Counted from the stretch's first letter, positions 36,748-45,903 are shown. The stretch is DNA of 64,000 nucleotides from Gammaproteobacteria bacterium (GCA_021773395.1 JAJFKB010000011.1:186001-250000); one strand, 5' to 3'. Program-made: numbers and translations. Notes: generated by a model not told the origin, from the sequence alone.

Positions 36748-36963
36748 ATGCCTTCAGTAAAACTCAAAGAGCATGAACCATTTGATATCGCATTACGTCG
36801 CTTTAAGCGCTCATGCGAAAAGGCCGGTATTCTTGCCGAAGTACGTCGTCGTGAATTCTACGAAAAGCCAACCTGGATTCGTAAACGCAAAGCGGCGGCA
36901 GCGGTAAAGCGTCACGCGAAAAAAGTTCAGCGTGAAACTCGTCGCATGGAACGGCTCTACTAG
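36748..36963 (+). CDS. rpsU: 30S ribosomal protein S21
   Basis: A 71-residue basic ribosomal protein near the mRNA Shine-Dalgarno groove of the 30S subunit. [20 protein letters not shown] and [16 protein letters not shown] are almost invariant in the family. It begins the macromolecular synthesis group rpsU-yqeY-dnaG-rpoD, which ties translation, DNA replication priming and transcription together. Promoters should lie in the 36540-36747 gap shared with tsaD. Confidence 0.97.
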   Translation: MPSVKLKEHEPFDIALRRFKRSCEKAGILAEVRRREFYEKPTWIRKRKAAAAVKRHAKKVQRETRRMERLY

Positions 36964-37019
36964 CAGTTAGTCGTCCAACGACCAGCATTCCAGCGCTCCC
37001 TTAACAGGAACCTCGCACA

Positions 37020-37466
37020 ATGTCTGAGCTCAAACAGCGCATAACAGAGGCGATGAAAGATGCCATGCGTGCCAAAGACAAAGATCGTCTAGGCACCATA
37101 CGTCTTATGCTGTCCGAAATAAAGCGCATTGAAGTAGATGAGCGAATCGAGCTGGCTGACGAGCGCATCATCACTATTCTGGATAAAATGCTAAAGCAGC
37201 GCAGAGACTCCATATCACAGTTTGAAAAGGCTGAACGACAGGATCTGGCGGACAAAGAAAAAGCCGAAATCAAGGTTATTCAGGAATTCATGCCCACCGC
37301 TCTCAGTGAAGCGGAGATTAACCAGCTCATTGATCAGGCTGTGAGCGCATCCCAGGCCAGCTCCATGAAAGATATGGGCGCTTTGATGGGTATCCTGCGT
37401 CCACAACTGCAAGGCAAAGCGGATATGGCCCAGGTCAGCAAGCTGATCAAAAGCCGACTATCCTGA
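37020..37466 (+). CDS. yqeY: GatB/YqeY domain protein
   Basis: A 148-residue protein with the YqeY/GatB C-terminal helical domain that is thought to bind tRNA. MSELKQRITEAMKDAMRAKD is typical, as are LGTIRLMLSEIKRIEVDE and MKDMGALMGILRPQLQGKAD near the end. It stands between rpsU and dnaG, as in pseudomonads. No amidotransferase partner is encoded beside it; its precise role is unknown. Confidence 0.93.
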   Translation: MSELKQRITEAMKDAMRAKDKDRLGTIRLMLSEIKRIEVDERIELADERIITILDKMLKQRRDSISQFEKAERQDLADKEKAEIKVIQEFMPTALSEAEINQLIDQAVSASQASSMKDMGALMGILRPQLQGKADMAQVSKLIKSRLS

Positions 37467-37546
37467 TCACCCCCTCGCCCCAAACACAGTTTTTGACTAC
37501 AATTACCGCTTTGCTTGACAGCAACTAGAGGCGACAATAGACGGTC

Positions 37547-39376
37547 ATGACTGGCCTTATTCCTCAGAACTTCATTGATGATTTACTCGATCGCACCGAT
37601 ATCGTTGAACTGATCGATGGTCGAATAAGCCTGCGAAAAACCGGTCGCAACTACAGCGCGATTTGCCCCTTCCATAAGGAAAAAACTCCCTCCTTCAGCG
37701 TCAGCCCCGACAAGCAGTTCTACTATTGTTTCGGCTGTGGAGCGGGCGGCAATGCCATAGGCTTTGTCATGGAATTTGAGCACTTGGACTTTCGCTCGGC
37801 GGTCGAGGAACTGGCAAGAAAATCAGGTCTGGAAGTGCCTCAGGATAGTCAGCCCGCGAACCCCATGCTTCAACAAAAGCAAAAGTCCCTTTACGAACAT
37901 TTAGATAGGGCCCGTCAATATTATCAACAACAACTCCGTGAGCACCCGCAACGACAGTCAGCCGTTGCCTATCTGAAAAAACGCGGGTTAACGGGTGAAA
38001 TGGCAAAAGCCTTCGGTATTGGTTTCGCGCCTCCGGGCTGGAACAATCTGCAAAAGGCGCTGGTTAATTCGGATACGGATCAACCTCAGCTTATTGACGC
38101 CGGTTTGCTGATTGCCAAAGACGGCAGCGAGGAAACTTACGACCGCTTTCGAGATCGTATAATATTTCCCATCCGCGACAGTCGTGGCCGCACTATCGCC
38201 TTTGGCGGGCGGGTGCTGGGTAATGAAAAACCTAAATATCTTAACTCACCAGAAACACCCGTCTTTCACAAAAGCAAAGAGCTATACGGGCTATACGAAG
38301 CGAGACAGGCCAGCAATCGAATTACTCGCATCATCATTGTGGAAGGTTACATGGATGTCATTAGCCTGTCCCAATTCGGCATTCACAATGCCGTCGCAAC
38401 CCTGGGTACCGCTACCAGCAAAGAACACCTCATAAAGCTGTTTCGCATGGTTTCCGAAGTGGTTTTCTGTTTTGATGGTGATGCCGCCGGTCGCCAGGCC
38501 GCTGAAAGAGCTCTTGAAAACGCCGTCCCCTGTATGGAAGACGGTCGACAGATTCGTTTTATGTTCCTTCCCGAAGGAGAAGATCCAGACTCTCTGGTAC
38601 GCAACGAAGGCAAGCAGGGCTTTGACGAAAAGATTAACGAGGCCAAATCCCTGCCGGATTTTTTCTTTGACAGGCTGCTCGAGCAAACAGACACCACTAG
38701 CCTGGATGGAAAAGCAAGGCTGAGCAAGCTGGCTCTCAAAAAAATGCAGCCCCTGCCAAACGGCCTGTTACGCCAGCTAATGCTCGAACAACTGGCCTCA
38801 TTAACCAGCCTTTCAGTGAGTCAGCTACAAAATTTTTCCGCCACACAGGAAAGCCATAAACGAGAGGGTAATACCGGCTCTTATACACAAGGCGCCGGGC
38901 AGCCCTCTGCGAGGCCTGGACACCGCAAACCTTCGATTCGCCAGCAAAGAGTACAATCACCCGTTGAGCAGGCGATTGCGTTATTACTGCACATGCCTCA
39001 ACTGGTTAAATTGATAAAAGATAAGCAGTTAGGTGAGCTGGATATTCCCAACGGCAGGCTGCTGCTAGATCTTGTACAACTATTAAAGAGCTCACCAACA
39101 CTCACCACCGGGGGAATTATTGGTCATTGGCAAGGCGTGGATGATCGAGAAGGTTACCAGGAAATTGCCCGTTTATCGGCTATAGAGCTGCCCATAAACA
39201 ATGAGCAACACCTCGCTGAAAAATTAAAGGGTGTCCTTGAACTGCTTATCAAGCAAAAGCAGGAACAAAATCTCAACCAGTTACTGGAAAAATCAGCCCT
39301 CAGCGAATTATCCACCGATGAAAAGAGAGAACTGGCCCAATTATTGAACCAAAATCTCAAGCAGATGCCAAAATAA
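37547..39376 (+). CDS. dnaG: DNA primase
   Basis: A 609-residue RNA primer synthetase for replication. The N-terminal zinc ribbon is clear (Cys40, His43, Cys61, Cys64 in CPFHKEKTPSFSVSP...FYYCFGCGAGG). The catalytic RNA polymerase core includes FRDRIIFPIRDSRGRTIAFG and the TOPRIM segment IIVEGYMDVISL with CFDGDAAGRQAAERAL. The C-terminal helicase-interaction region (from about residue 450) is preceded by a Ser/Gly/Pro-rich linker. Somewhat longer than the E. coli protein (581). It follows yqeY by 80 bases and is followed by rpoD after 119. Confidence 0.97.
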   Translation: MTGLIPQNFIDDLLDRTDIVELIDGRISLRKTGRNYSAICPFHKEKTPSFSVSPDKQFYYCFGCGAGGNAIGFVMEFEHLDFRSAVEELARKSGLEVPQDSQPANPMLQQKQKSLYEHLDRARQYYQQQLREHPQRQSAVAYLKKRGLTGEMAKAFGIGFAPPGWNNLQKALVNSDTDQPQLIDAGLLIAKDGSEETYDRFRDRIIFPIRDSRGRTIAFGGRVLGNEKPKYLNSPETPVFHKSKELYGLYEARQASNRITRIIIVEGYMDVISLSQFGIHNAVATLGTATSKEHLIKLFRMVSEVVFCFDGDAAGRQAAERALENAVPCMEDGRQIRFMFLPEGEDPDSLVRNEGKQGFDEKINEAKSLPDFFFDRLLEQTDTTSLDGKARLSKLALKKMQPLPNGLLRQLMLEQLASLTSLSVSQLQNFSATQESHKREGNTGSYTQGAGQPSARPGHRKPSIRQQRVQSPVEQAIALLLHMPQLVKLIKDKQLGELDIPNGRLLLDLVQLLKSSPTLTTGGIIGHWQGVDDREGYQEIARLSAIELPINNEQHLAEKLKGVLELLIKQKQEQNLNQLLEKSALSELSTDEKRELAQLLNQNLKQMPK

Positions 39377-39495
39377 AAAAATACGCGCCTTATCTCTTGA
39401 ATTAAGATGTTTAACCACTATATTTAACTAGCATCCGCAGCTTAGAATCATTATAATTTCGGCCCTTTTGTGTCGAGTAACCAGCAAGGTCATTT

Positions 39496-41361
39496 ATGGC
39501 AGATACTTCGGAACAAAGATCCCGGTTAAAAGAGCTTATCGCGCGCGGCAAAGAACAGGGCTATCTTACCTATGCGGAGGTGAATGATCACCTTCCACAA
39601 GACATTTCAGATCCAGATCAGGTCGAAGACATTATTCGCATGATTAATGATATGGGTATTACCGTTGATGAGGTGGCGCCTGATCTGGAGTCTATACTCA
39701 TGAAGGATGCAGCCGATGAAGATGTGGCCGAAGAGGCTGCAGCGGCACTCGCGGCCGTGGAAACCGACGTCGGCCGAACAACTGACCCAGTTCGCATGTA
39801 TATGCGCGAAATGGGGACTGTTGAACTACTCACCCGTGAAGGTGAGATTGTTATTGCCCGAAGAATTGAAGAAGGTATTCGGGAAGTTATGACAGCTGTC
39901 TCAGCGTTTCCTGGATCAGTTCAAACCATCCTCGATGCCCATGAAGCCGCCACCGAAGAAGGCGGACGAATAAGCGATATTCTTAGTGGATTTATCGATG
40001 ACGACGGTGACACCGTATTTCTGCCTGCCGCAAATTCCCCTGACGCCGCTAAAAACGTGAAAGACGGAAGTAGTAATGACAATAAAGACAGCAAGGATAG
40101 CAAAGATAATAAAGATGATGACGACGACGATGAAGAAGAGACAGAGCGCGGCCCTGATCCGATCGAAACCGCTCGTCGCATGGGCGAACTCAGAAAGCAT
40201 CTAAAGAAAGTCGCAACCGCTAGCGAAAAACACGGACACAAGGGTAAGCAAACCGTTAAGGCATTGGCAGGATTGGGAGAGATATTCTCACCACTCAAGC
40301 TTACGCCACGTTATTACGATTTCCTGGTTGGACGAATTCGTCAATTATTGACTCACATACGTGAACAGGAACGATTAATCCTGCACACCTGTACTCGAAC
40401 GATCAAAGTGCCCAGAAAAATCTTTATTAAAGCATTTATGGGTAACGAAACCGATTCGGCATGGATAGATAAGCTGATTGAGGGCAACCATGAGTTTTCT
40501 GAGGGTCTGACACAATATCGCAGCGATATTGTCAGGGCGCAGAAAAAGTTAAAATATGTGGAAGATGAAATTGGCATCACCATTTCGCAGATTAAAGAAA
40601 TTAACCGTCACATGTCCATTGGTGAAGCAAAAGCAAGAAGAGCCAAAAAGGAAATGGTTGAGGCTAACCTGCGTCTGGTAATTTCGATAGCCAAAAAATA
40701 CACCAACCGTGGACTACAGTTTCTAGACCTGATTCAAGAAGGCAATATCGGCTTGATGAAAGCCGTGGATAAGTTTGAGTATCGTCGCGGTTATAAATTC
40801 TCAACCTATGCCACATGGTGGATTCGCCAAGCGATCACACGCTCTATTGCCGACCAGGCCAGAACTATTCGCATACCAGTGCATATGATCGAAACGATTA
40901 ACAAACTGAATCGTATTTCGCGTCAAATGCTCCAGGAGATGGGTCGTGAACCCACACCGGAAGAGCTGGGCGAGCGCATGGAAATGCCGGAAGACAAAAT
41001 TCGTAAAGTGTTGAAAATTGCAAAAGAACCGATCTCCATGGAGACCCCTATCGGTGATGATGAAGACTCACATCTGGGCGACTTTATCGAAGATGCGAAT
41101 ATCGACTCACCGGTCGATTCAGCCACCGGAGAAGGCTTAAAGGAAGCCACCACAGATGTATTGTCTGGCTTGACCGCCAGAGAAGCCAAGGTGCTGCGTA
41201 TGCGTTTCGGCATCAATATGAATACCGATCACACCCTTGAGGAAGTCGGTAAACAGTTTGACGTAACTCGCGAACGGATTCGTCAAATCGAAGCCAAAGC
41301 GCTCAGAAAATTACGTCACCCAAGCCGTTCTGAGCATCTGCGCTCTTTCCTCGACGAATAA
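39496..41361 (+). CDS. rpoD: RNA polymerase primary sigma factor RpoD (sigma-70)
   Basis: A 621-residue housekeeping sigma factor. Region 1.1 covers the first 80 residues. Region 1.2 is at [17 protein letters not shown] non-conserved spacer follows that holds an unusually acidic, repetitive tract (about residues 190-217: alternating KDSKDNKD units then a D/E run). Regions 2.1-2.4 are in [20 protein letters not shown] to [16 protein letters not shown], and regions 3 and 4 end with [20 protein letters not shown]. All promoter-contact motifs are intact. The acidic tract is encoded by A/G-rich low-complexity DNA at about 40070-40145. A hairpin terminator follows. Confidence 0.98.
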   Translation: MADTSEQRSRLKELIARGKEQGYLTYAEVNDHLPQDISDPDQVEDIIRMINDMGITVDEVAPDLESILMKDAADEDVAEEAAAALAAVETDVGRTTDPVRMYMREMGTVELLTREGEIVIARRIEEGIREVMTAVSAFPGSVQTILDAHEAATEEGGRISDILSGFIDDDGDTVFLPAANSPDAAKNVKDGSSNDNKDSKDSKDNKDDDDDDEEETERGPDPIETARRMGELRKHLKKVATASEKHGHKGKQTVKALAGLGEIFSPLKLTPRYYDFLVGRIRQLLTHIREQERLILHTCTRTIKVPRKIFIKAFMGNETDSAWIDKLIEGNHEFSEGLTQYRSDIVRAQKKLKYVEDEIGITISQIKEINRHMSIGEAKARRAKKEMVEANLRLVISIAKKYTNRGLQFLDLIQEGNIGLMKAVDKFEYRRGYKFSTYATWWIRQAITRSIADQARTIRIPVHMIETINKLNRISRQMLQEMGREPTPEELGERMEMPEDKIRKVLKIAKEPISMETPIGDDEDSHLGDFIEDANIDSPVDSATGEGLKEATTDVLSGLTAREAKVLRMRFGINMNTDHTLEEVGKQFDVTRERIRQIEAKALRKLRHPSRSEHLRSFLDE

Positions 41362-41371
41362 AACTGGTCAG

Positions 41372-41410
41372 ACATAACGCGGCGTTTTATAATGCGCCGC
41401 GTTGTTATGT
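41372..41410 (+). terminator. Terminator hairpin after rpoD
   Basis: ACATAACGCGGCG and CGCCGCGTTGTTATGT pair as a long GC-rich hairpin (with a small bulge) around TTTTATAATG, ten bases after the rpoD stop. The nearly symmetric stem suits termination of the rpsU-rpoD transcript. Confidence 0.75.
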
Positions 41411-41473
41411 CCAACACTTTACCTGGGTTGAAATTTCGATAAAAGCAACGATGCAGTTTAAAGCATTTCCCAG

Positions 41474-41550
41474 GGCCTGTAGCTCAGTTGGTTAGAGCGC
41501 TCGACTCATAATCGATCGGTCGAAGGTTCAAGTCCTTCCAGGCCCACCAA
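41474..41550 (+). tRNA. tRNA with CAU anticodon, probably tRNA-Ile2 (lysidine type)
   Basis: The 77-base sequence folds as a full cloverleaf with encoded CCA: acceptor GGGCCTG/CAGGCCC, D arm GCTC...GAGC, anticodon loop CTCATAA (anticodon CAT) and T arm AAGG-TTCAAGT-CCTT. CAU is read by elongator Met or, after lysidine change by TilS, by Ile2. The acceptor has C4-G69 and C5-G68, which are known TilS-positive features, so Ile2 is favoured. The top pair of the anticodon stem is a C27/T43 mismatch; the other four pairs are good. It follows rpoD, a common place for a CAU tRNA in related bacteria. Confidence 0.9.
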
Positions 41551-41583
41551 TTCTTGGCACTACCCTTTAAAACAATATTTAAC

Positions 41584-41611
41584 AGGCTCTACCCCATTAA
41601 CGGGGGATGGA
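41584..41611. repeat. Candidate terminal inverted-repeat end of the ISL3-type remnant
   Basis: GGCTCTACCCCATTAACGGG lies just beyond the transposase stop and contains an internal CCCC-ATTAA-CGGGG symmetry. It may be the surviving outer end of the insertion sequence. The other end is missing, so this cannot be proven from the window. Confidence 0.35.
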
Positions 41612-41614
41612 CAC

Positions 41615-42181
41615 TCATCCAACCCGGTTGATAATACCATCCCACCCGCAGTGGGCCAGCACTCTTAACCGATAATTCTCAAAGTTTCTAAAACCAAATG
41701 CTCTCCTCGACATCATTTCCATCTTGTTGTGGATCTCTTCGGTTATGCCATTGCTTTTACTGAATCGCCACATGGCTATGGTGGGTGCCATCCACGACTT
41801 CAGTGTCTTTGCCAGCGCGCGTAGCGGACTGTCTTTTAGCTGCTCCAATAGTTCAAGATAGTGCGGTAACTTCTTCCTCGCACGACGCGCAGTCAGCGTC
41901 TTTAGCAACATGAAGCGGATCAGTTTCTGTTTTGCCACATAAAGCGCCTGCAACACCGGAAACTCAGACAAATAGCTCGTGAGGTTCGCGTGCTGCTCAT
42001 CGCTTAAACGCCACTGATGCCGACGCATCAGGCTGAGCAATCCGCGATTCTTTCTTCCCTCCGGGTGATGCTGTTGCCAGACTTTTAAAAAATGCTGATT
42101 AATCAGTCGTACCACGTGGAATCGATCAGCCACGATGGTGGCTTTGGGAAAGTAGCTAAAGGATGGGATTTTAAGAACCAT
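41615..42181 (-). pseudogene. Truncated ISL3-family transposase (C-terminal part)
   Basis: The 188-codon frame matches the C-terminal catalytic half of ISL3-type DDE transposases: ATIVADRFHVVRLINQHFLK, then RRHQWRLSDEQHANLTSYLS, LKSWMAPTIAMWRFSKSNGI and the end GFRNFENYRLRVLAHCGWDG. A full transposase has about 400 residues with an N-terminal zinc-finger and HTH part; all of this is absent. The similarity begins abruptly at about position 42165 (SYFPKATIVADRF), and the preceding codons MVLKIPSF belong to interrupted host DNA. So the element lost its 5' half and cannot move itself. It lies 60 bases after the tRNA gene. Confidence 0.85.
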
Positions 42182-42249
42182 ATAATTCCCGTAGTTATTG
42201 TAATAATTCCAAAACCTATCCCTGTCCAGATCCAGTCAGATACTTTCAT
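42103..42249 (-). pseudogene. Small membrane ORF cut by the IS remnant
   Basis: An ATG at 42249 opens 48 codons reading MKVSDWIWTGIGFGIITITT then GIIWFLK, one membrane helix. After that the frame runs out of frame into the transposase remnant and stops at 42103. The hydrophobic start looks like a genuine small membrane protein whose 3' end was replaced when the insertion sequence arrived. It begins 27 bases after the DUF2059 stop, so the two may have been one transcript. Too small to assign a family. Confidence 0.4.
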
Positions 42250-42275
42250 GAGCCAGAGTGCCAGCGCTTGCAAGT

Positions 42276-42743
42276 TTACTGTTGCTGTAATTTTTGAATA
42301 CGCTCAGATTCAGTCTTTATCATCGCTTGCAGTTCATCTATATTTTTCTGAACACGAGTCGCACCAATTTGTCCGCCTTGTACCATCAGCACAGGCATCT
42401 TTTCAATGGTCTTTTTACCCACTGCAGAGGAATAGAACGTGCTGATTTCCTTTAATTCTGAAGCTGTAAATGCTTCGGCATATATTTTCAATATGTCAGG
42501 CTTCAAGCTTTCGTAGCTCATGTGCTTATTGAAAAACTCCATCATTACATTTTTGTATGGGGCTAATGCAGGGCTTTGTTGCAATTGGAGATCTAGCATC
42601 TGGGACATTGACTGTTTCAAAGCCTCATCCATTCCCATGATATTTAATAACTTTTCCGCCTCCTTTTCCGCCGCCGGATCTGCAAAAACCACTAAACACA
42701 AGCCAAGGAAACCTGCAAAAATACTCATTCTAAAAAAATTCAT
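42276..42743 (-). CDS. DUF2059 domain exported protein
   Basis: A 155-residue protein with a signal peptide (MSIFAGFLGLCLVVFADP) and a DUF2059-like helical domain: AEKLLNIMGMDEALKQSMSQ, LKPDILKIYAEAFTASELKE and ISTFYSSAVGKKTIEKMPVL. The phrase about fork-like FYSSAVGKK is the most conserved part of the family. Function is unknown. The start has AAGGAG at the right distance. It is on the minus strand just behind the candidate gene cassette, whose end lies 25 bases upstream of its start, and may be read from a promoter inside or beyond the cassette. Confidence 0.85.
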   Translation of the reverse strand: MNFFRMSIFAGFLGLCLVVFADPAAEKEAEKLLNIMGMDEALKQSMSQMLDLQLQQSPALAPYKNVMMEFFNKHMSYESLKPDILKIYAEAFTASELKEISTFYSSAVGKKTIEKMPVLMVQGGQIGATRVQKNIDELQAMIKTESERIQKLQQQ

Positions 42744-42767
42744 TTCAACTCCTTGTGTCGATTGAAA

Positions 42768-42821
42768 ATTTAGCGCTCAAAGCAGCCGCGCATTAATGCT
42801 TCGGCTGCTTTGTTGTTAGGT
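42768..42821 (-). repeat. attC-like recombination site at the end of a candidate integron cassette
   Basis: Read on the minus strand it starts with ACCTAAC (matches the attC R'' consensus RYYYAAC) and ends with GCTAAAT (one base off GTTRRRY). In between, CAAAGCAGCCG and CGGCTGCTTTG form an 11-bp stem, with a further palindrome GCATTAATGC in the loop. It begins six bases after the stop of the adjacent ORF, as in integron cassettes. An ordinary hairpin terminator is the main alternative; no T-run follows. Confidence 0.5.
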
Positions 42822-42826
42822 ATGAC

Positions 42827-43338
42827 TTACGGCAAAGTAAAACCATGGCCAAACTCTTTGGTTGAGAATAGTTGGTATTTTACATTTTCTAAATCAAGGT
42901 ATGGATAGGCAGACTTGTACTCGTCTATGTAACTATCGAATCCTTCCCGATCTTCGAGATAGAAACGCCATAGAGTTGGCCCGTAGTCACAATCAAGGGC
43001 AAAATGCCCGATATACACTACCTCACCTGCATTGACAGCAAACGTGCCACCTTTTGAGCTGCCGCCACTCATTAGTGCTGATCTGGTTACTGCGATATAG
43101 CCTATGTCAGACACAGACGTTGCTGCTTTTATATTAATGTAGCTAATACCGTAGTGCCTGGATCAATTAGAAATGCGTAGTTTAGACGGCCATCTGGTGT
43201 ACTGTTTATCACTAGGTTTGGCAACACCTCTAATTTATTGAATAGCAAGGAATTTTTAGGATTTCCCCGGATTCCCTTCCGAACAAAGCGAGCGTGCCTT
43301 ATATGTACTCCTTTTAGGGGGGCCACGTATCTACCCAC
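42827..43338 (-). pseudogene. Frameshifted hypothetical gene (candidate cassette ORF)
   Basis: Two minus-strand frames, 43338-43129 and 43114-42827, read as one interrupted protein. The first ends in LNYAFLIDPGTTVL then stops; shifting frame near 43152-43156 by adding one base restores PGTYGISYINIK and runs on as AATSVSDIGYIAVTRSALMS, GGTFAVNAGEVVYIGHFALD to GFTLP. The second part resembles a domain seen in small bacterial exported proteins of unknown role. The start is uncertain: GTG at 43338 is poorly placed, while AAAAGGAG is followed by ATA where an ATG would be expected, so the start codon may also be lost. Either a decayed gene or a sequencing error explains the shift. Confidence 0.6.
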
Positions 43339-43635
43339 CGAACATCGCTAACACCTTGATTCTGCGTCCTATTCACAAATAAAGCCAGTGCAAAGCGCGC
43401 CATTATGCAGACGAAAAACGCATTGCATTTTGCCCACCTAACAAAAACCTGCTACTACTATAAAACCAAGAGGTTCATATATGGATCCAAGGATGATTGT
43501 TGCCACGCGCCTTAAATAGTATCCAGCCTGATCGTCCCCAGCAGATCTACCACTGCGACAATTTGTCACATTCCCGATACATTAATCTTGAATGATAATG
43601 CTGCCCCTTAGAAACAACAGGGCAATGATAGGGCT
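43339..43635. other. Gap with candidate cassette boundary
   Basis: About 300 bases without a supported gene. On the minus strand GTTAGGT occurs at 43442-43436, an exact complement of the ACCTAAC at the attC-like site, in the position expected for the 5' boundary of an integrated gene cassette. The rest must contain the promoter of the TonB receptor at 43636; no clear Fur box or riboswitch was seen. Confidence 0.45.
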
Positions 43636-45903
43636 ATGACAAATATTGACAGACGATTCAGGGCGCAACTACTTGGCATCGGCGTCGCCACGCTGTCGTT
43701 AGCAGCAAATGCAGTACAGTTGACTCACCAGAATATGGAAGAGATAGAGGTTTGGGGAGCAGGTGCTCCCGTTCGGGAAACTGATTACAGCAGCCCCTCA
43801 AGCGTTCTGACACAAAATGATCTACTTAGCATCAACGCGGCAACCACTGAAGATCTGGTTAAATACGAACCAAGCCTTGTCATTCGACGCCGTTTTATCG
43901 GTGATTCCAACGGCACACTGGGTATTCGCGGTTCCAATATGTTCCAGACATCACGCTCAATGGTGTTTGCTGACGGCGTACCCCTGCACTATCTGCTACA
44001 AACTCGCTGGTCCGGTGCGCCCCGTTGGTCGTTGGTATCCGCCGATGAGATTGCCGAGATCAAGGTTATCTATGGCCCCTATTCCGCCGAGTACAGCGGC
44101 AACGCCATGGGTGGTGCCATCGAAATCGAAACGGCTATTCCGACAGAGCGAAACTTTCATCTTGAGGGCTCAATCTTCAATCAAAACTATGATGAACTGG
44201 GATTCGACGAAGACCTGGCCGGCTTTAAAGGCTTTGCATCCTATAGTGACAAGATCGGCAATCTGGGCTTCTATGCTTCCTACAATAGGCTGGAGAATGA
44301 AAGTCAGCCACAGAATTTCCGTTTCGATCGCAGCACAGGAACACCTTCGGGTTCGGAGCAGCTGATCACCGGCGCGCTAAGAGATAACGACGAATATGGC
44401 AACTCAGTGCCCTATTTTGGAGATACAGGCATTGTTGATACCACCACGGACCATGTGAAGTTCAAACTCGGGTACAACCTGGACAACTGGTCAGGATTAC
44501 TCAATGTGGCCTATGAAAAAAGAGAGTCACTAACCGATTCCCCCAATAATTATCTGTCCGATACCGCAGGCGAGCCTATCTGGAATGGTGATGTGGTTGA
44601 GGATGGTGTTGCCTTCAATGTCAGCAGCAGAAACTTCAATGTCAGCGAGCAGGATAGACAGAGCCTTCTGGTTGGCGGAAGAATCCAGGGCAGTCTAAGC
44701 GATGATTGGTGGCTTGAGCTCAATTTAAGCTATTTTGAAATTCTGGAGGATGAAACCCGTTCATCATTAGTGAATCCCCTTGACCCGGCATTCACACCTT
44801 CAGGACAGGTTACGGACTATGAGGATACCGGTTGGGAAACGATGGGAATTCGTTTACAGAACGATCAATTCCTCGGCAAGGACGCACTCTCTCTTCTCGC
44901 TGGCATTCGCCATGAACACTATAGCCTGGAAATTAATAGTTACAGCTCAGCTGACTACAGCTCTGGTGCGAAAACCCGTCTGAGCAGCACCAGCGGCGGA
45001 GAAACCACGATTCAGGCGCTATTCACTCAACTCAGCTGGCAATTCAATGAAGCCTGGGATCTTGCTCTGGGCTTGCGCTACGAAAGCTGGGATAGCGAGG
45101 ACGGTTTTTTTGGCGACGTTCAACATATCGACCGGTCTGAGAACCGCAGTTCACCAAAATTTTCAATTGGATACGCACCAAACGACCAGTGGAAACTGCG
45201 ATATTCAGTGGCCAAGGCTTACCGGTTCCCCATTGTTGAGGAGCTGTTTCAAAATGAGCGGCGAACCAACGGCACTTCGTTGGCAAATGCAAATCTGGAA
45301 CCCGAAGATGGTATACACCAAAATCTGTCACTCGAACGTTCACTTGAAAAAGGCTACTTGCGGTTCAACCTATTCCATGAATCTATCGACGATGTGATTT
45401 TTGCGCAAACGGCGGTAGTGGACAACCGCTCGATAAATACGTTTATACCGATTGATCGGGTGACGACGAAAGGCGCGGAACTGGTTTTCAACCAATATAA
45501 TTTACTGGACCGTAATATCGATGTGCGATTCAACTTAACCTACGCTGATTCAAAAATTCGTAAAAATCTGGCCAATACCAGTCTGGAGGGTAATAGATTC
45601 CCTAGAATGCCGGAGTGGCGCGCCAACCTGCTGGTTACGTATCATCTTACCACCCAATGGAATATTGGTGGCGGTGTTCGCTATGCTTCGAACAGTTATG
45701 GGGATTTGGATAACAAAGATCGGGCTAGTAATGTTTTTGGCGCACAGGACGGTTATACCTTCGTTAATCTGAAAACCAACTATCAGATCAATGATCATTA
45801 CCGTATCAGTCTTGGGGTGGACAATGTGACCAATGAGATCGCCTATGTACATCACCCCTGGCCCGGCAGAACCCTATTTATAGAAGGCGCAGCGCATTTC
45901 TGA
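43636..45903 (+). CDS. TonB-dependent outer membrane receptor (cluster with Asp-box and thioredoxin-like proteins)
   Basis: A 755-residue receptor. A signal peptide (LLGIGVATLSLAANAVQ) precedes a TonB-box-like MEEIEVWGAGAP. The plug includes PSLVIRRRFIGDSNGTLGIR and IAEIKVIYGPYSAEYSGNAM. The barrel includes SPKFSIGYAPNDQWKLRYSV and the vitamin B12/siderophore-type phrase KAYRFPIVEELFQ, ending in IEGAAHF. It differs from the two VTAQKR/VTARKR receptors in the window and resembles receptors for metal complexes or cofactors. The next two genes (exported Asp-box protein, exported thioredoxin-like protein) follow closely in the same direction and are likely cotranscribed. Ligand unknown. Confidence 0.92.
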   Translation: MTNIDRRFRAQLLGIGVATLSLAANAVQLTHQNMEEIEVWGAGAPVRETDYSSPSSVLTQNDLLSINAATTEDLVKYEPSLVIRRRFIGDSNGTLGIRGSNMFQTSRSMVFADGVPLHYLLQTRWSGAPRWSLVSADEIAEIKVIYGPYSAEYSGNAMGGAIEIETAIPTERNFHLEGSIFNQNYDELGFDEDLAGFKGFASYSDKIGNLGFYASYNRLENESQPQNFRFDRSTGTPSGSEQLITGALRDNDEYGNSVPYFGDTGIVDTTTDHVKFKLGYNLDNWSGLLNVAYEKRESLTDSPNNYLSDTAGEPIWNGDVVEDGVAFNVSSRNFNVSEQDRQSLLVGGRIQGSLSDDWWLELNLSYFEILEDETRSSLVNPLDPAFTPSGQVTDYEDTGWETMGIRLQNDQFLGKDALSLLAGIRHEHYSLEINSYSSADYSSGAKTRLSSTSGGETTIQALFTQLSWQFNEAWDLALGLRYESWDSEDGFFGDVQHIDRSENRSSPKFSIGYAPNDQWKLRYSVAKAYRFPIVEELFQNERRTNGTSLANANLEPEDGIHQNLSLERSLEKGYLRFNLFHESIDDVIFAQTAVVDNRSINTFIPIDRVTTKGAELVFNQYNLLDRNIDVRFNLTYADSKIRKNLANTSLEGNRFPRMPEWRANLLVTYHLTTQWNIGGGVRYASNSYGDLDNKDRASNVFGAQDGYTFVNLKTNYQINDHYRISLGVDNVTNEIAYVHHPWPGRTLFIEGAAHF

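Noticed and set aside
39916-40298. Serine-rich minus-strand ORFs opposite rpoD
   Set aside because: They are the antisense reading of the acidic low-complexity tract of rpoD.
43560-43635. Fur box before the TonB receptor at 43636
   Set aside because: The sequence around AATGATAATG matches only part of the 19-base Fur consensus.
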